A DNA stretch of 64,000 nt from Karalla daura (GCA_029224185.1 CM055201.1:4503545-4567544); one strand, 5' to 3'. Positions 33,191-45,585 are shown, numbered from the stretch's first letter. Translations and numbers: made by a program. Notes: generated from the letters alone by a model not told the origin.

Positions 33191-35175
33191 AAAAATACAT
33201 CGTCTGTTGCCAGGTAAAGACGTCATAAAAAAGGCAAATGTCCACGGAGGTAGAATGCGACCCTGTCAGCCATCTTTACTAGGGTCATGCCAGCCCACCA
33301 CACCCCTCTCTGGGCAGCACCAAAGATAAAAGACAGAAACACCATGGTCCCGCGTGTCCCCGTATGGCCCCAATGTAGACTAGCTTGTTGCTGTCTGAAA
33401 CAAACAGATATGACACAAGCTGCAGACAACAGCTGATTATCTCAACTTTTAGACTGAAAGCAGACAGCTAGCATAGCATTCTCTGAAAGGATAGCTGTGG
33501 ACTACAGCAAACACACGTACTGAAATTAATATTGGTTAACCCTACACTGATAACTCGTGATTAGCTTCATGCTAGCTTAACATCTAAAGCCTTGTAGATG
33601 GGCTAAGGTGCTTGCTTTAGTCCTCTTTTGCACCACTATCAAGGTTAGCATAAATGGTAAGTGAGGCTACTTATAGAGATATGCTTGCTGCGGTTAAGCA
33701 GAGACTGTTCATATCTTAGGACACGTCTCATCTTAAGGTCAATTGCAGAAATCTGACTCGAGTGAGGGGTAGAAACACTTACACCTGTTGATGAGAGAGA
33801 AACCAAGAACTTTATGAACTCTATGAGCTGAACCTTGCATTGGTGCATAGAGCTGTTACTGCTCAACGTGAAGTGCTCTCCACTCAGGGATGGAGCGTGG
33901 GCTTTTCTGTGTGGAGCGTGGACAGTCCTGACAATGGTGTGTGTGTGTATGTACGTCCTTTGATTGACACACTCAATCACTTCACAAGCATTCAAGTATG
34001 TGTGTATATCATTTTCCCTCAAATCCTTTACTTTTGTCTAAAAGTGCACCTAAGTGAACATTTTTCTTGTCTTGTCTCTATGTATGCCAACTAAACCTGA
34101 ATTACATCTTTTCATTACTCTCATCCATCTCAAATTTTCTGCCACAAACATGATGAGTTGATGATGAACTCTTTGGGGCAGGACGGTACACCTCTTTAGC
34201 TTTTACATTTGTGCTGAACAAGTGTTTTTCTCCTCTTGTCTTGAGATTACCTGAGGAGACCCGAGAGAGGGTGCGAGCACCACACACAAACCGGGGGAGC
34301 GTCAAGGAGAGCTGTGGAAACCCACCAGCGTGACAGAACGACAACTTGTTTTCACGGCAGTTTTCATTTATTCAGCAACAGTGTCGCTGTGGGCCGCCGC
34401 ACACACACGCCATTCCCTCTCACACTCACAGCTGGGGGAAATTAAGAGCCTCCAGTCGAGCAGTCGATCGATGACTGTTTTTGGGCTGCACCTCGGGTAA
34501 TCAATAAAGGCATACGACTGTGAGTTTGCAGCAGTTCGGCGGTGACCTTTCTGGATGAAATGCCAGTGTATGTGGTCCCGGTCCTTCCCCAGTATCTGAA
34601 TCGTCGTCTGATTGACCGAGACGTTCAAGGCTGGATGTGTATGCGCTCCAGAGCTATATCAGTCCAGTTACCACTTAGTTCAGAACAAAACGGTGAGATG
34701 CTGTTTGGTAAACTCGCGTGAACATTGACACAAATTAAACACTGATAACACAGAACAGGCACTGATACTTCATGCAACCAGCCCAGGTCCCCTTGAAGTT
34801 GCGGCATTTCATAGAGAACGGTCCTTAACTACACATGGGTACCTCTGCAGCAATATAACGACCATACTGAGCTGATAGCTACTTCTTGAAAGATCTGCTT
34901 CATGAAAATTAGAAATGCTTCGATGTCAAAATATAAATTAATTAAAAATGACCCTTGATGCAAGTATATATAGTAGTATGTAGTAGTACATAGTATATAT
35001 ACATATATATGCATATACCATATTACACGTATACTATTAATATATATCTACATTATATTACAATCATATCAATATACTGTAAGCATGCTCATATATCAGC
35101 AAGGAGTAATAATGTCAGTGAAGGCTTCTTTTATCAGTTTACATCCCAGCGAGGGAAACTTTGAAACGCTGGGAC
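33191..35175. other. spacer, no gene recognised
   Basis: AT-rich DNA with TG-rich patches near 33935 and TA-rich sequence near 34965-35060. A minus-strand TTTATT at 34367-34372 could be the polyadenylation signal of the 119-aa gene to the right. An 86-codon minus-strand open frame (34628-34368) has no splice or homology support. Confidence 0.4.
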
Positions 35176-35535
35176 CTACAGGTCGTAGAGCAGCACGTTG
35201 GCGGGGGCCTTGAGCCTCATGTTGTGCATGATCTGCTTGGAGCAGATGTTCTCATCCTGCTCGTCCTCCACAAACACGGACAGAAAGTGCCCTGGTCTCC
35301 ACGCCGCCTCGCCGGTCTGAGACGCCAGCACCCGCACACCCTGGGCGTCCGTTCGGAAGCTGAACCTCCTCTCTCCGGGAAACGCGAAGAAGCTCCTCCA
35401 GCTCGGCAACGCTTCGTCCCCGCCGGAGTAAAGGCCAATGACGGCGTCGAGCTCCAGAGGCTTCTCTGAGACGAACACTCGCACGTTCCTGCGGCTGAAG
35501 TTGGTGATCTGAAGCGAGGACCCGCTGCTCCCCAT
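35176..35535 (-). CDS. unrecognised 119-aa protein with N-myristoylation-like start
   Basis: A single open exon starts ATG GGG AGC AGC and ends with TAG. I do not recognise the family. The N terminus MGSSGSS fits the N-myristoylation consensus (Gly2, Ser6), so a membrane-attached cytosolic protein is possible. The body is a compact mix of beta-prone segments (LQITNFSRRNVRVFVSEK, RRFSFRTDAQGVRVLASQTG, PGHFLSVFVEDEQDENIC) ending APANVLLYDL, with one Cys and no transmembrane segment. Eleven bases before the ATG there is an acceptor-like cctgacacag, so a 5' UTR exon probably lies upstream. Codon use is GC-rich and coding-like; the 119-codon frame in otherwise stop-rich flanks supports a real gene. 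Function unknown. Confidence 0.65.
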   Translation of the reverse strand: MGSSGSSLQITNFSRRNVRVFVSEKPLELDAVIGLYSGGDEALPSWRSFFAFPGERRFSFRTDAQGVRVLASQTGEAAWRPGHFLSVFVEDEQDENICSKQIMHNMRLKAPANVLLYDL

Positions 35536-37064
35536 TCTCCTTCCTGTGTCAGGGTTTCAGGTTTTAAGATGAAACATTTGTCTACCCGATCAAGTGATTT
35601 GTTGATCCCGAGCCGGGACCAAAAACTCACTATTCAGTGATGATCATATCTGCTATTTATAACATTTTTAACCCTAGCCCTGAGTTACCAAGCCCCCTTT
35701 GAGCACAGTCGTGTGTCACTGCATGCAAGAACGTAAAAATGCAACTTTGGAGATATCTATGGGTATCTAGTGCCAGCATCTGGTTTTACATATGTGCACA
35801 CAAAGCATCCTCCTCCTCAGCGTGCGCCGCATTTACTATGAATGTGGAATTAAGGTGGATGAACACTGGCTACTGCATTTTAGATTAGCAATGAATCTTG
35901 ACTTTGCTCCGAGAAGTTTTTTTTACACATATTTTTATATCAGCTCCTCGAGAAGGAGCGCTTTTTTTAATGTTACCTGAATTGTAGTCGGAGAGAAGTC
36001 TTACCTGCTGCTGCAGCGAAGCCAAGGTGACAGTGACCCACGAAGCACGTGGGTGTGTTGTGGACAAAGTCTGATAACATGCAAAACTTTGTGGCCCAGC
36101 AGGTGCCGGTCAATTACCTCCCTCGAAAGAGCACAGCCAGAGTGGTGTGTTCGGCATGTGGACATACTGATGAAAGTAAAGGATGGAGTCTCCGGACTTG
36201 TTTGTGTGTTTGTGTGTGTTTTTTTTATTCTCCTTCAGCTGTCACTGTTTTCACACAATCTTCACACAATCGCTGTTTTGATTTTAAAGTAAAATCTCTG
36301 AGCTCAGGTCTCAAAAGTATAGAACTATTTCTCAAAACAGCTGGACGCTCTTTCTAGCAAATGGTTCTGTAGCAGAGTGAATAGTGCATCTGTTGGGGAC
36401 TATTTATAGTTGCAGATTAATCCACAGTTGGCGTTCTGGTTCTGGAGAGTTTCCTGCAGCAGGAGGTTGTGTGTGTGCGTGTGTGTATGTGCGTGTGCGT
36501 GCGTGTGTGTGTTTGTGTCTCGAAATATGTGCATGTACCCACTGCAGTAACTGAACATGTTACAGTAGTTTTAATAGTGTTTATTAGCACTGTAAAATAC
36601 AATCGGTCAGTCTTGTGAATCTCTGAAAGTTGAATGCTATTATTTTCAGTATCGCCAGAATTATCATCCATAAATTATTGTAATTTTTATCCTATAAGAA
36701 CAAGTCAAATCCTTGCTCACGACCCGCTGACACTCTGTGGATACATTTTATTCCCCGATCGCTGTCTTGAGTTTTCAAACATTCCTCATATTTTGTTGAC
36801 CTGTGTTGAACTCAGAGGCCTTACTGCACATCGAAGTTGCCTTCAAGACAGCGCTGTTGTGGTGATGTTTTGGACAAGAAAACCGGCTCGAATTTGAACA
36901 AGCTCCATAATTCATGAGATGGCCGGGTCGGTGATAGAGAGCTGTCTTTCCGCTCCGACGGGAGCAGAGTCCTCCGCAGTTTGCATATTCAAATCCGAGT
37001 CGAGGAAAAACAGTGCAGTAAAGATAAGAGCGCCTCTGCGGGCATTACGCCTCTCATCCCCGGC
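35536..37064. other. spacer, no gene recognised
   Basis: Holds the presumed 5' end of the 119-aa gene and a GT-rich run at about 36465-36520. The last 150 bp before 37065 probably contains the promoter and 5' UTR of the plus-strand candidate secreted gene. Confidence 0.4.
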
Positions 37065-40000
37065 ATGATGAGGCCGTGGTCGTTGCTGGTCTCCCTGCTG
37101 CTCTCTGACCTCTGGCCCCTCGGAGCGGGGGTCCGGTACATGGAGAGGCGCAACGGAAAGCCGCTCATTAAAGGACGAATGACTCCCGGGGGGTCGCCGA
37201 CACTTCAGCTGCGCCACTGCATCTGCATCCAGCCAAAACACAAGGCGTCCATCGCTCCCGGGGCGCTCCCTCTCCATGGATCCGAGGGAATAGCATGCAG
37301 GCGTCCTGCTCAAGCCCTGGTAGGAATCTCACAGTCGCACGACTCCTCTGGTTTGGTTAAATTATCGATCCGAGACCTTCTCAACGGTGCCGCGCTCCCT
37401 GCCGATGCACTGCATCATTATCACAGCTCTTCCTGATTTCAATCAACACATTTCTTGCATCTTTCTCCCCGAATATTCTGCCGTTCCAGCACCATCATCA
37501 GCTTATCAGCAGGTAGGACTGATGAAATGTCCTCCAACATCGCACCGCCTGAGGGCAGAATATAGATCACATTATAGAGCAACAAGCAGGTCTATAAAGT
37601 GAATAACGGAAGCAGTTGAGGACATTTCAATTACTCTAGATTGAAGGTTGAAGGTATGGTTAAACGAAGCGTTCATCACTTTTCTCTTGCGTTAACATTG
37701 ATGGTACAGAATGTTGGTTTTCGTCAGGGATTCATCAGATGCTTTTTTACAAGCCCTTTTTCAATCTTATTTTTTGGTGTAGCAGCACGGTACCTGCGCG
37801 AGTCTTCCACAGGGCGCTCTGGTTTCCTCTATCAGTCCAAAAACATGTACATTCAGGTCCATTGGAGGGTCTGCAGCGTCCCTAAGTGTGTCCTGTGATG
37901 GACAGGGGACGAGTCCAGGGCGTATTCCCCACCCTCACCCATCAGACGCCCGCACAAACATAACGGACGGATGGATTTTTTTTTTTGTCACCTCACAAAT
38001 TTACTTTCTGACAGGGACAGCACAGAGACGCGGGAAACTGGGGTGGAGGGAATGGGAATGCAATTACGAGCGGTGAACGGAGCCCAGGCGGGACGGCGTG
38101 TCAGTTCAGTCGACACTAAATCATTTGCTCGTTAGCTCTAAATGTGCTGTATAAACTGCAGCTGGGGCTGATGGGGAATGGTTTCGGTTCTGCGGATGTT
38201 CGGGGCTCAACCGGAGGATTAGGGACAACTTAAACGACTGTCCTGATGATGGCACCAGATACAAGGCTCTCGAGAGAGAGAGCAGGAATGAACGTCTGTA
38301 CCAGATTTCACAGCAAATGCTGCTAGACGCTGCTGAGACGTCCAGACGATCATCTAGAGCCATGCGGCCAGTGTGACTGAAGACTGTCACATGAATGGAG
38401 TCGTCGCTTGAAACGGCCGTTTTTGCTGTTTCCCATTCGCCTCGCACATTCGTCCACTTGCGACTAATCCTGACTTCCCGTCCCCCGTCTCTCCGCAGGT
38501 TCCCCCTCTCCGTCGCGTGGAGAGGATTCGAGCGCGAGCCTTCCTGGTGAAGCCGGAAACTCTGCGCGTCGTCCCGCTGTCCGCAGCTGGCGGGCGGGGG
38601 AGTCACAGTGGACATGTGGATGCAATAACGGACTGGCCTGACTCGGGCTCTGCGAGGACCCTCCGTCACGCCGCCGCAGCCCCTGGCCGCCGTTTTCAGG
38701 GCTCCTCCTCCGGGAGCTGGATGCCTGCCGCCATTGTCCGACCGCGGAGACGCTGCAGTGCGACAGCCGAGGTTACTCGGTGCTGGGTCGCAGAGGCTGA
38801 AGCGATAGCAGCGGCAAGGGTCAGGGGCGCGCGGCGAAGACAGAGGGCACACATAAGGTCCGAGAAGGGCGCGCGGAAAGCAATGAGGGTTGAGGTTTCC
38901 TCGGCGCGAGATGGGGAGCGTGAGGGCTCGCAAACTGCGGGAAGTCCCGCCACGAAAGCCGCAGACATAGCTCGGTCGGCGATCCAGAGAAAAGCGGTCA
39001 GGGTTATTGAGACAAATAAACGCAGGCTGCCAAAAGGCATCCAAATGCGGGGATCTCAAAAAGCTGCGTCTCTTGTGTCTGCCAGTGACAATGATGATGG
39101 ATTCCGTGTTCAGGGGCAACTCTTGATGGAGAACAGAGAAGAGGCGGGATCCGTAAATAGACCCCGGTCCACGACGAGGGTGTCTCGCAGTGATAACAAA
39201 GAGGGCTTCAGAGGGGAGATAATGACAAAACAAACCGGGCTCAGGCGCCCGGAGGGAGAACGTGAAACCAAACATGCACTCATCGAAACCGGAAGCCGGA
39301 AAAGATTAGCACACATCCAACGCGCAGGCTTCGCGGGGAGAGCGGATGATAATGGTGTCAATCCCGAGGTGGGAGAAGGAGTCTTAATCATGTTACTCCT
39401 CCCACACGTGAAGACTGAGGCACAAAAAGTCGCCCCGAGCGTCGACACAGGCTGGAAAACAGGAAAGATACCGATAAAGCAGCTGGACGACCCCGCACCC
39501 GCGGGTGAAGTTCTGAGGGGAGGCTTCCTTATTGAAGCGGATAACTCAGAGTGTGGCTGCCTGAGAGGAAGCCCGCTCTCGTTGGAAGCGTGCGCATCGG
39601 TCAGAGAGGAGGGGGGGGAAACAGAAGCGGCGGAGAGTGCAGCTGAAGCCACGACGGCGACCGCGGCGCGGGTCAAAGAGACGGCGGTCATCACGCCGCG
39701 GGGGGGCGCGGGGATAGACGACGCAGAGCAAGGAGAAAACGCGCCTTCACCCCCGACGGAGACGGCGGCGGCGAGAACAGAGGCGGTGGCGCGGACGGGG
39801 GCCGCGAGCGCCGGGATGAAGGAGACGACGTCGAGCGCGGAAGCCTCCAGTCTGAGCAGAGCAGGCGAGGAGACGACCCCGACGACCCACGAGGTTCCGG
39901 AGCCCGGGCCTGTCGTGGGACTCGGGGTCGCGGGACGGACATCTGACAGTGAAGGACAGAGTCCGATGGGGAGTCCGACAGGGAGGCCTCCGTCGGGCCT

Positions 40001-41619
40001 CAGGATGAGGGAGGAGGTCCCACACGTCACCGAGCCTCAGGGAGGCGCTGGGGAGGAAGATGAAGCTCCCACAAACCATTCGGGAAGCGACAGAAGGGAA
40101 GACCGGGGTGACTCGAAAGTGAGCAAACAAGTAATGTACCAACAGGCTGTTTTCGTTTGCGTTCCCTTGCAATAGCTTTTGCTAAACAAACGGATAGAAT
40201 GACTAGCATCTCCCTCTACCGAACATAATCACTACTGGAACCAGTTGTGCCAGAACTAAGCTGCTAACTACTCTTCTCATTTGGAGACCACGTTCGCTGC
40301 ATCTGGTAAACATTCGTCCGTACCCATGCGGTTGTCCACAGTGCATTAAATGACCACTAGCAAAACCAGAAACAACCACCGCTGTCATGCTTTCTTCGAC
40401 AGAGACCTTCTATTTGGTATGAGCCGATGCTTACCGCAGCTACTTTTCATATGCTACATGTAAGAGTGGTCGCCTGCTTCCTATGAACTCTGCCCCAGCC
40501 ACAGATTTATCCAGAAGTCTGCGTACATGCTGTTGTTGGCAGCCATTTTATTTTCGGGGAAGCCTCCGAGGTTATTTCGCAATGAGAGTAGCAAGTGGAA
40601 TTATATTGTGAAGGGTTACAATAAGTTATTTCAACACAGTAAAGAATTCTAAACAAAAAATAAAGGAAAACTCCCAACACAACCCTAGAGGAACTCCTTA
40701 TCACTGTCAGATGATGAAATGAACTCCCATGTGTCTCTCAGGATGAAGCTACAGTTGTGCTAGCTTAATATTTAGCCTGATGAGAGATTAATGAGAGAGG
40801 AAAAAACTTTCAAAATTTAAAACTCAGTGCACTTTCTTATTATTCAGGGACTTATTCAGCGCTTTCTCGAGTAGCTAGTTCCAGTTTGGTCCATGTTTAG
40901 GTCCAGGTGGACTAGTAACTTGGCTAGCTGTTCGCATCCATCTCCACTGTTTGTGCTAAGCTAAGCCCGCTAGTTGCTCAACAAAACCGCATAGAAGCTG
41001 AAGCGGAATCAATTTGTTCTTCTAACTCTCGGCAATAAACTGGAATTAATGAACTATTACCCTAAATGTCAGATTTTTGCATTCAAGTACATATTTTTTC
41101 AAATCTTAGTTATAGTAAGGTGAGCATCTTTTGATCTCCAAAATCGGGGACACCCAGCCTCAAGAAGCCGGGGGTGGGGGGGGGCTAGTCTATCATGGTA
41201 GGGGTTAGGGGACCCGGTCACCCTAAGTTATAAGGATCTTTGAGAGCAGTAAGCTATTGCTCCATTGCCAGACACCTCATGGAAAGTCAGAGTTTGATCA
41301 CAATGTTTTGCTTTCATTTTCAAAGTAGGAACTAATGACATGTTCTGCTCGACAGGTCACCGCTGATTTGAGGCCACCGTGCGGAGGTTTGGTCCATCGG
41401 ACCGACGCAGGGTGGAAGCACTGCATGAAGAGAAATGCAGGACTGGGATCACAGACGGAGGACGACGTCCTCCCCGACACCACAGAGCAAAAACACGAAG
41501 ACGTCGATCCTGAATACGAACACTTCTATTATTTCGATGGGGTGCTGAAGAGAGTTCGAGGTCACTTTCGCAGAGCCTTCAAGAGACAGAAACGCCACAG
41601 AGGGAGCGTCGCGCCGTAA
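37065..41619 (+). CDS. candidate secreted low-complexity protein, about 712 aa, family not recognised
   Basis: Three exons in phase 0 can be joined: 37065-37319, 38499-40118 and 41356-41619. Exon 1 begins Met-Met-Arg-Pro-Trp and has a classical signal peptide (MRPWSLLVSLLLSDLWPLGAG). Exon 2 follows the acceptor ctctccgcag and is open for 540 codons to the donor gtgagc. It is rich in Ala, Glu, Gly, Arg, Ser and Thr, with acidic stretches such as EEGGETEAAESAAEA, and has few Cys. Exon 3 follows gctcgacag and ends with a basic aromatic tail (EYEHFYYFDGVLKRVR, then FRRAFKRQKRHRG) and TAA. A 1.6-kb open exon is unlikely by chance, but GC-rich DNA inflates open frames and a long minus-strand frame also exists. 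The weak points are the exon 1 donor (gtagga; an earlier phase-0 GT is possible) and a missing clear poly(A) signal. The composition recalls secreted matrix or prohormone proteins, but I assign no function. Confidence 0.5.
37779..37955 (+). repeat. fragment of a dispersed tRNA-headed fish repeat (3' half)
   Basis: The segment tcagtccaaaaacatgtaca followed by tgtgatggacaggggacg and tccagggcgtattccccacc matches, from memory, the common teleost repeat containing a cagtccaaaaacatgc phrase. It lies in the first intron of the candidate secreted gene. Related fragments are at about 54336-54470, 58727-58860 and 62030-62155. Confidence 0.6.
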
Positions 41620-42800
41620 GACAGCGTCCTCCGCTACGTCTGGCATCTGGCTTTAAAGGGTGCAGGGCCTGAGCAAGCAGCTCTGGAAACCAGACGCTCA
41701 GGGACTGGAACTGAAACCGCACGGCGAGTGGAGCCGACCTGCTTGGCACAACGAAGGCATATGGACCTGCAGTGTATGCCCGAGTGGCTGGACGGGACAG
41801 GTTTGACAAGAAAACAAACAAACAAACAAACAACTTGTTTACCTGTAAAATGATCCAAAGGGCCTGTTGTTGCAGCCTTTACGACCTCACCTCACGACAC
41901 ACAAATGCAAATTTACATTCTCAGCCATTTAGGCAGCTGCAGGGGCACTTGTGGGACGTGCTCTTCGTTTCGTCAGATGAATGGCTTTATCTCAGGTTTG
42001 ACATGAGCAGCTGCAGGAAACGCGTCGCCTCGTTTTCTCGCGTGCGTGTCAAATAACTCCAGGCAACGGGACAGCAGCTATCTGTACAAAACATTTATTT
42101 CAAATCGGCATTTAAAAACAGCTTTGTTGCATGGTGCATAATTTATGTCTGAAAAACATGACAAGCAAACAATAACTAAGGGAGAAATGGCTTAACTGCG
42201 ATGCTGAACAGAGCGTTTTTTTTTTTGCCAGTTTTTTTCTTTTTTTTACACAAGTAAAAAGTTAATTGAACAACCTCGGACTCGTAATGAAATAACGTAA
42301 AAGTAAAAATGATGGTTAGGAAAAAAAAAAAAGCAGATTTCATTCCTTCGGAAAGACGAAACACTCGCGTGATCTGCCGGGGGGGGGGGGGGTTGAACGA
42401 AAGGGGACCGCTGAAGTCGACTGACTGCTACTGTTGCCGTCACTTCAGGGGAGGAATTTTCGGGAAGAAAAAGTAGAGAGAAGAGGGAGAGGAAACGGTT
42501 GTGTGTTAGAGAGGAAGTTCAAGGGAAAACGGTGAGCGAGGGGAGGTGGGGGGGGGTCGGTGGAGTGAAAGGGTCCCTAGAAATTGATGCAGGATGTATT
42601 TTCATTGTCCGTCAACAGATGGCAGTGCCAGCACTGTAGCGTCACTTTTCCGCTATAATATAGAACTCTGTAACTCTTCTTTTACTTTGTACAGGAGAAG
42701 CTGCAGGAAAACGGGCAACAATCTGGCTGAAAGTGTTCCTGTCGTTCTCCATAACTTCTTCACACCCTCGCTATATTCATGTCGGCTTGTTAATTAGAGC

Positions 42801-42856
<56 letters not shown>

Positions 42857-42862
42857 TATATA
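41620..42862. other. spacer between the candidate secreted gene and the Tc1 element
   Basis: Probably the 3' UTR of the upstream gene, followed by AT-rich DNA, a 14-base G run near 42379-42392, and a TA/CA microsatellite (about 42806-42860) into which the transposon is inserted. No gene seen. Confidence 0.4.
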
Positions 42863-44086
42863 CACTCAATGGCCACTTTATTAGGTACTCCTGTCCGACT
42901 GCTCGTTAACACTTAATTTCTAACCAGCCAATCACATGGCGGCAACTCAGTGCATTTAGGCATGTAGACATGGTCAAGACAATCTCCTGCAGTTCAAACT
43001 GAGCATCAGTATGGGGAACAAAGGTGATTTGAGTGACTTTGAACGTGGCATGGTTGTTGGTGCCAGAAGGGCTGGTCTGAGTATTTCAGAAACTGCTGAT
43101 CTACTGGGATTTTCACGCACAACCATCTCTAGGGTTTACAGAGAATGGTCCGAAAAAGAAAAAATATCCAGTGAGCGGCAGTTCTGTGGGTGGAAATGCC
43201 TTGTTGATGCCAGAGGTCAGAGGAGAATGGCCAGACTGGTTCAAGCTGATAGAAAGGCAACAGTGACTCAAATAACCACCCGTTACAACCAAGGTAGGCA
43301 GAAGAGCATCTCTGAACGCACAGTACGTCGAACTTTGAGGCAGATGGGCTACAGCAGCAGAAGACCACGCCGGGTGCCACTCCTTTCAGCTAAGAACAGA
43401 AAACTGAGGCTACAATTTGCACAAGCTCATTGAAATTGGACAATAGAAGATTGGAAAAACGTTGCCTGGTCTGATGAGTCTCGATTTCTGCTGCGACATT
43501 GGGATGGTAGGGTCAGAATTTGGCGTCAACAACATGAAAGCATGGATCCATCCTGCCTTGTATCAACGGTTCAGGCTGGTGGTGGTGGTGGTGTAATGGT
43601 GTGGGGAATATTTTCTTGGCACTCTTTGGGCCCCTTGGTACCAATTGAGCATCGTTGCAACGCCACAGCCTACCTGAGTATTGTTGCTGACCATGTCCGT
43701 CCCTTTATGACCACAATGTACCCAACTTCTGGTGGCTACCTTCAGCAGGATAATGCGCCATGTCATAAAGCTGGAATCATCTCAGACTGGTTTCTTGAAC
43801 ATGATAATGAGTTCACTGTACTCAAATGGCCTCCACAGTCACCAGATCTCAATCCAATAGAGCATCTTTGGGATGTGGTGGAACGGGAGATTCGCATCAT
43901 GGATGTGCAGCCAACAAATCTGTGCCAACTGTGTGATGCCATCATGTCAATATGGACCAAACTCTCTGAGGAATGCTTCCAGCACCTTGTTGAATCTATG
44001 CCACTAAGAATTGAAGCAGTTCTGAAGGCAAAAGGGGGTCCAACCCGTTACTAGCACGGTGTACCTAATAAAGTGGCTGGTGAGTG
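42863..44086 (+). mobile_element. Tc1/mariner DNA transposon, near full length (about 1.22 kb)
   Basis: Terminal inverted repeats: the left end starts cactcaatggccactttatt, and the right end read in reverse starts cactcaccagccactttatt. They differ only at the positions after CACTCA over the first 26 bases. TA dinucleotides flank both ends (42861-42862 and 44087-44088), the standard Tc1 target duplication. The left flank is a TA/CA microsatellite and the right flank is (CATA)n, so the element landed in a simple repeat. One transposase frame lies between. Confidence 0.95.
43011..44054 (+). pseudogene. Tc1-type transposase with one in-frame stop
   Basis: The frame is continuous from ATG 43011 to stop 44054 except for one TGA at 43431-43433, in the linker between the DNA-binding and catalytic halves; full length would be about 347 residues. 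The N-terminal paired-like helix-turn-helix domains are visible (ISETADLLGFSRTTISRVYR; then ISERTVRRTLRQMGYSSRRP). The catalytic DDE triad is intact: Asp in WSDESRF, Asp in QQDNAPCHKA and Glu in SPDLNPIEHLWD, at the DD34E spacing typical of Tc1. No frameshift is seen between 43434 and 43541. The TGA sits where relatives usually have a sense codon, so it is a recent single-base inactivation or a sequencing error. Confidence 0.92.
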
Positions 44087-44088
44087 TA

Positions 44089-44117
44089 CATACATACATA
44101 CATACATACATACATCT
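44089..44117 (+). repeat. (CATA)n microsatellite flanking the transposon
   Basis: About seven CATA units directly after the right TA of the Tc1 element. Confidence 0.9.
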
Positions 44118-45498
44118 GCAAGGCCTCCAGGACAATTCTATGCACACAGGACAGAATTTTACGTTGTTTTTTTTTCCTTTTTTTTTTTTTATCCAGAAAA
44201 AAGGTTTCCTTCATCTTTGTCTGCAGCCGCGTCGGCGTCACCTCAACTCTTGGCCTGAAATGACGTTCGACGCTCACGAAATGGCACTCGGAACATTGGC
44301 GGCGTGGAGGGCGACCGGGCCGGGCCTCTGACCTGCGCCTGGTGTCAGTCGATTTTTTTCCTTCCTCTCTTTTTTTTTCTTTTTTCTTTCCCCCCCGGAA
44401 GCGAAACACAAGGAGCGGCGCGCGCCGCCTTTCCCCCCGAGGGGGGGTCAGTGTTTTTGGTATAAATAATGAAAGTTAATTATTACTCATTACAATAAAT
44501 ACGTCAATAAATAAAAGAAAAAAAAATGACCTCCGAAGTTCTTCCGAAGTTTCCGGACACATTTTTTTTGTTTTTTTTCCAACTAAAAACCACGCACAGA
44601 CGCTCCGTGATACGGCTTGTGAAGCTCCTCCCGTGTAGACGCTGAACATTAAAAACAGACAGACAAACAAAAACAATAAAACGACTGGAAGCATTTCATG
44701 TAACGGCACTTCTGACTCGCTGATTTCATGACACAAATGTACTTGGAGTGGACTGTAGATCATCGTCGTCGCAGAGGTAAAGTCGGTGATTAGTACGGGT
44801 AAAAACATCTCTTTTTAAAAAAAGGTTCCGCGACCCGTTAGGATACGGCGTCGGAGAAGCCTACGTCGACGCCACCGAACAAACAAACGAACAAAAAAAG
44901 GACGTGATTTTTCTCTCTTTCGTTTCGTTCTCGGCTTCTCTCAGTTTCTCTCGAGTCCTACATGTGCCAGAGGTCAGTGCAACAGGGGGGCACAGTAACG
45001 AGCGGCGCGGCGATGGCGCCGCTGCCGCAAAACCAGTGTATATCCTCGTCTCCGAGCGCGTTACCCGGCTCCGGGTTGAGGGGGGGGGAGGAGGCGGGGC
45101 CGGGGAGGGGTGGGGGGTGGGGGGGGGGTTGGTTGGCGGAGGCCACGCTCACACACCCGGAGAGTTCCGCGCTTTCAGTGTTCGGGTACGTGCGGTTCGG
45201 GAGCAGCGACCTCCCCTCCGTTGCCTCTTCGCGATTCGCTGGCCAGCGGAGCCGCACACGCACGCACACACACACACACACAAATAAAAAGAATTTCATT
45301 ATTTTCCGCCTCTGGGCTGCGGCTCCGCCTTCCCCTTTTTCGCGCGTGTGTTTTTTTTTCTTTTTTTTCTCTTTTCGGGGGAGGGGTTGGGGGGGTTCGG
45401 TTTCACACTACTGGCATCCTGAGTGCGCGGCCCGAGCTCGGCCGCGAAGAGGTCAGCCTGTCCCGCCGGACCGACGGCGCCCCGTGTGCTCTTTCAAA

Positions 45499-45530
<32 letters not shown>

Positions 45531-45585
45531 TCTCTCTCGCCGTCTCTGTCTGGAGTTCTGGAGGAGGTGCGCGCGCGGGCCCCCC
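44118..45585. other. tnfrsf10-like 3' UTR side and spacer
   Basis: T-rich and G-rich tracts, no coding signal. It contains poly-T runs near 44165-44195 and 44355-44390, G runs near 45078-45130, a CA patch at 45261-45284 and a TC run at about 45501-45540 just past the death-receptor stop. I see no canonical minus-strand poly(A) signal close to the stop. Confidence 0.4.

Noticed and set aside
34368..34628. 86-codon minus-strand frame
   Set aside because: No convincing splice sites or recognisable domain; it may be 3' UTR of the 119-aa gene.
38121..40030. Long minus-strand open frames (384 and 306 codons)
   Set aside because: They are antisense to the 1.6-kb plus-strand exon. GC-rich coding sequence commonly leaves the opposite frame open; no signal peptide, domain or splice sites support them.
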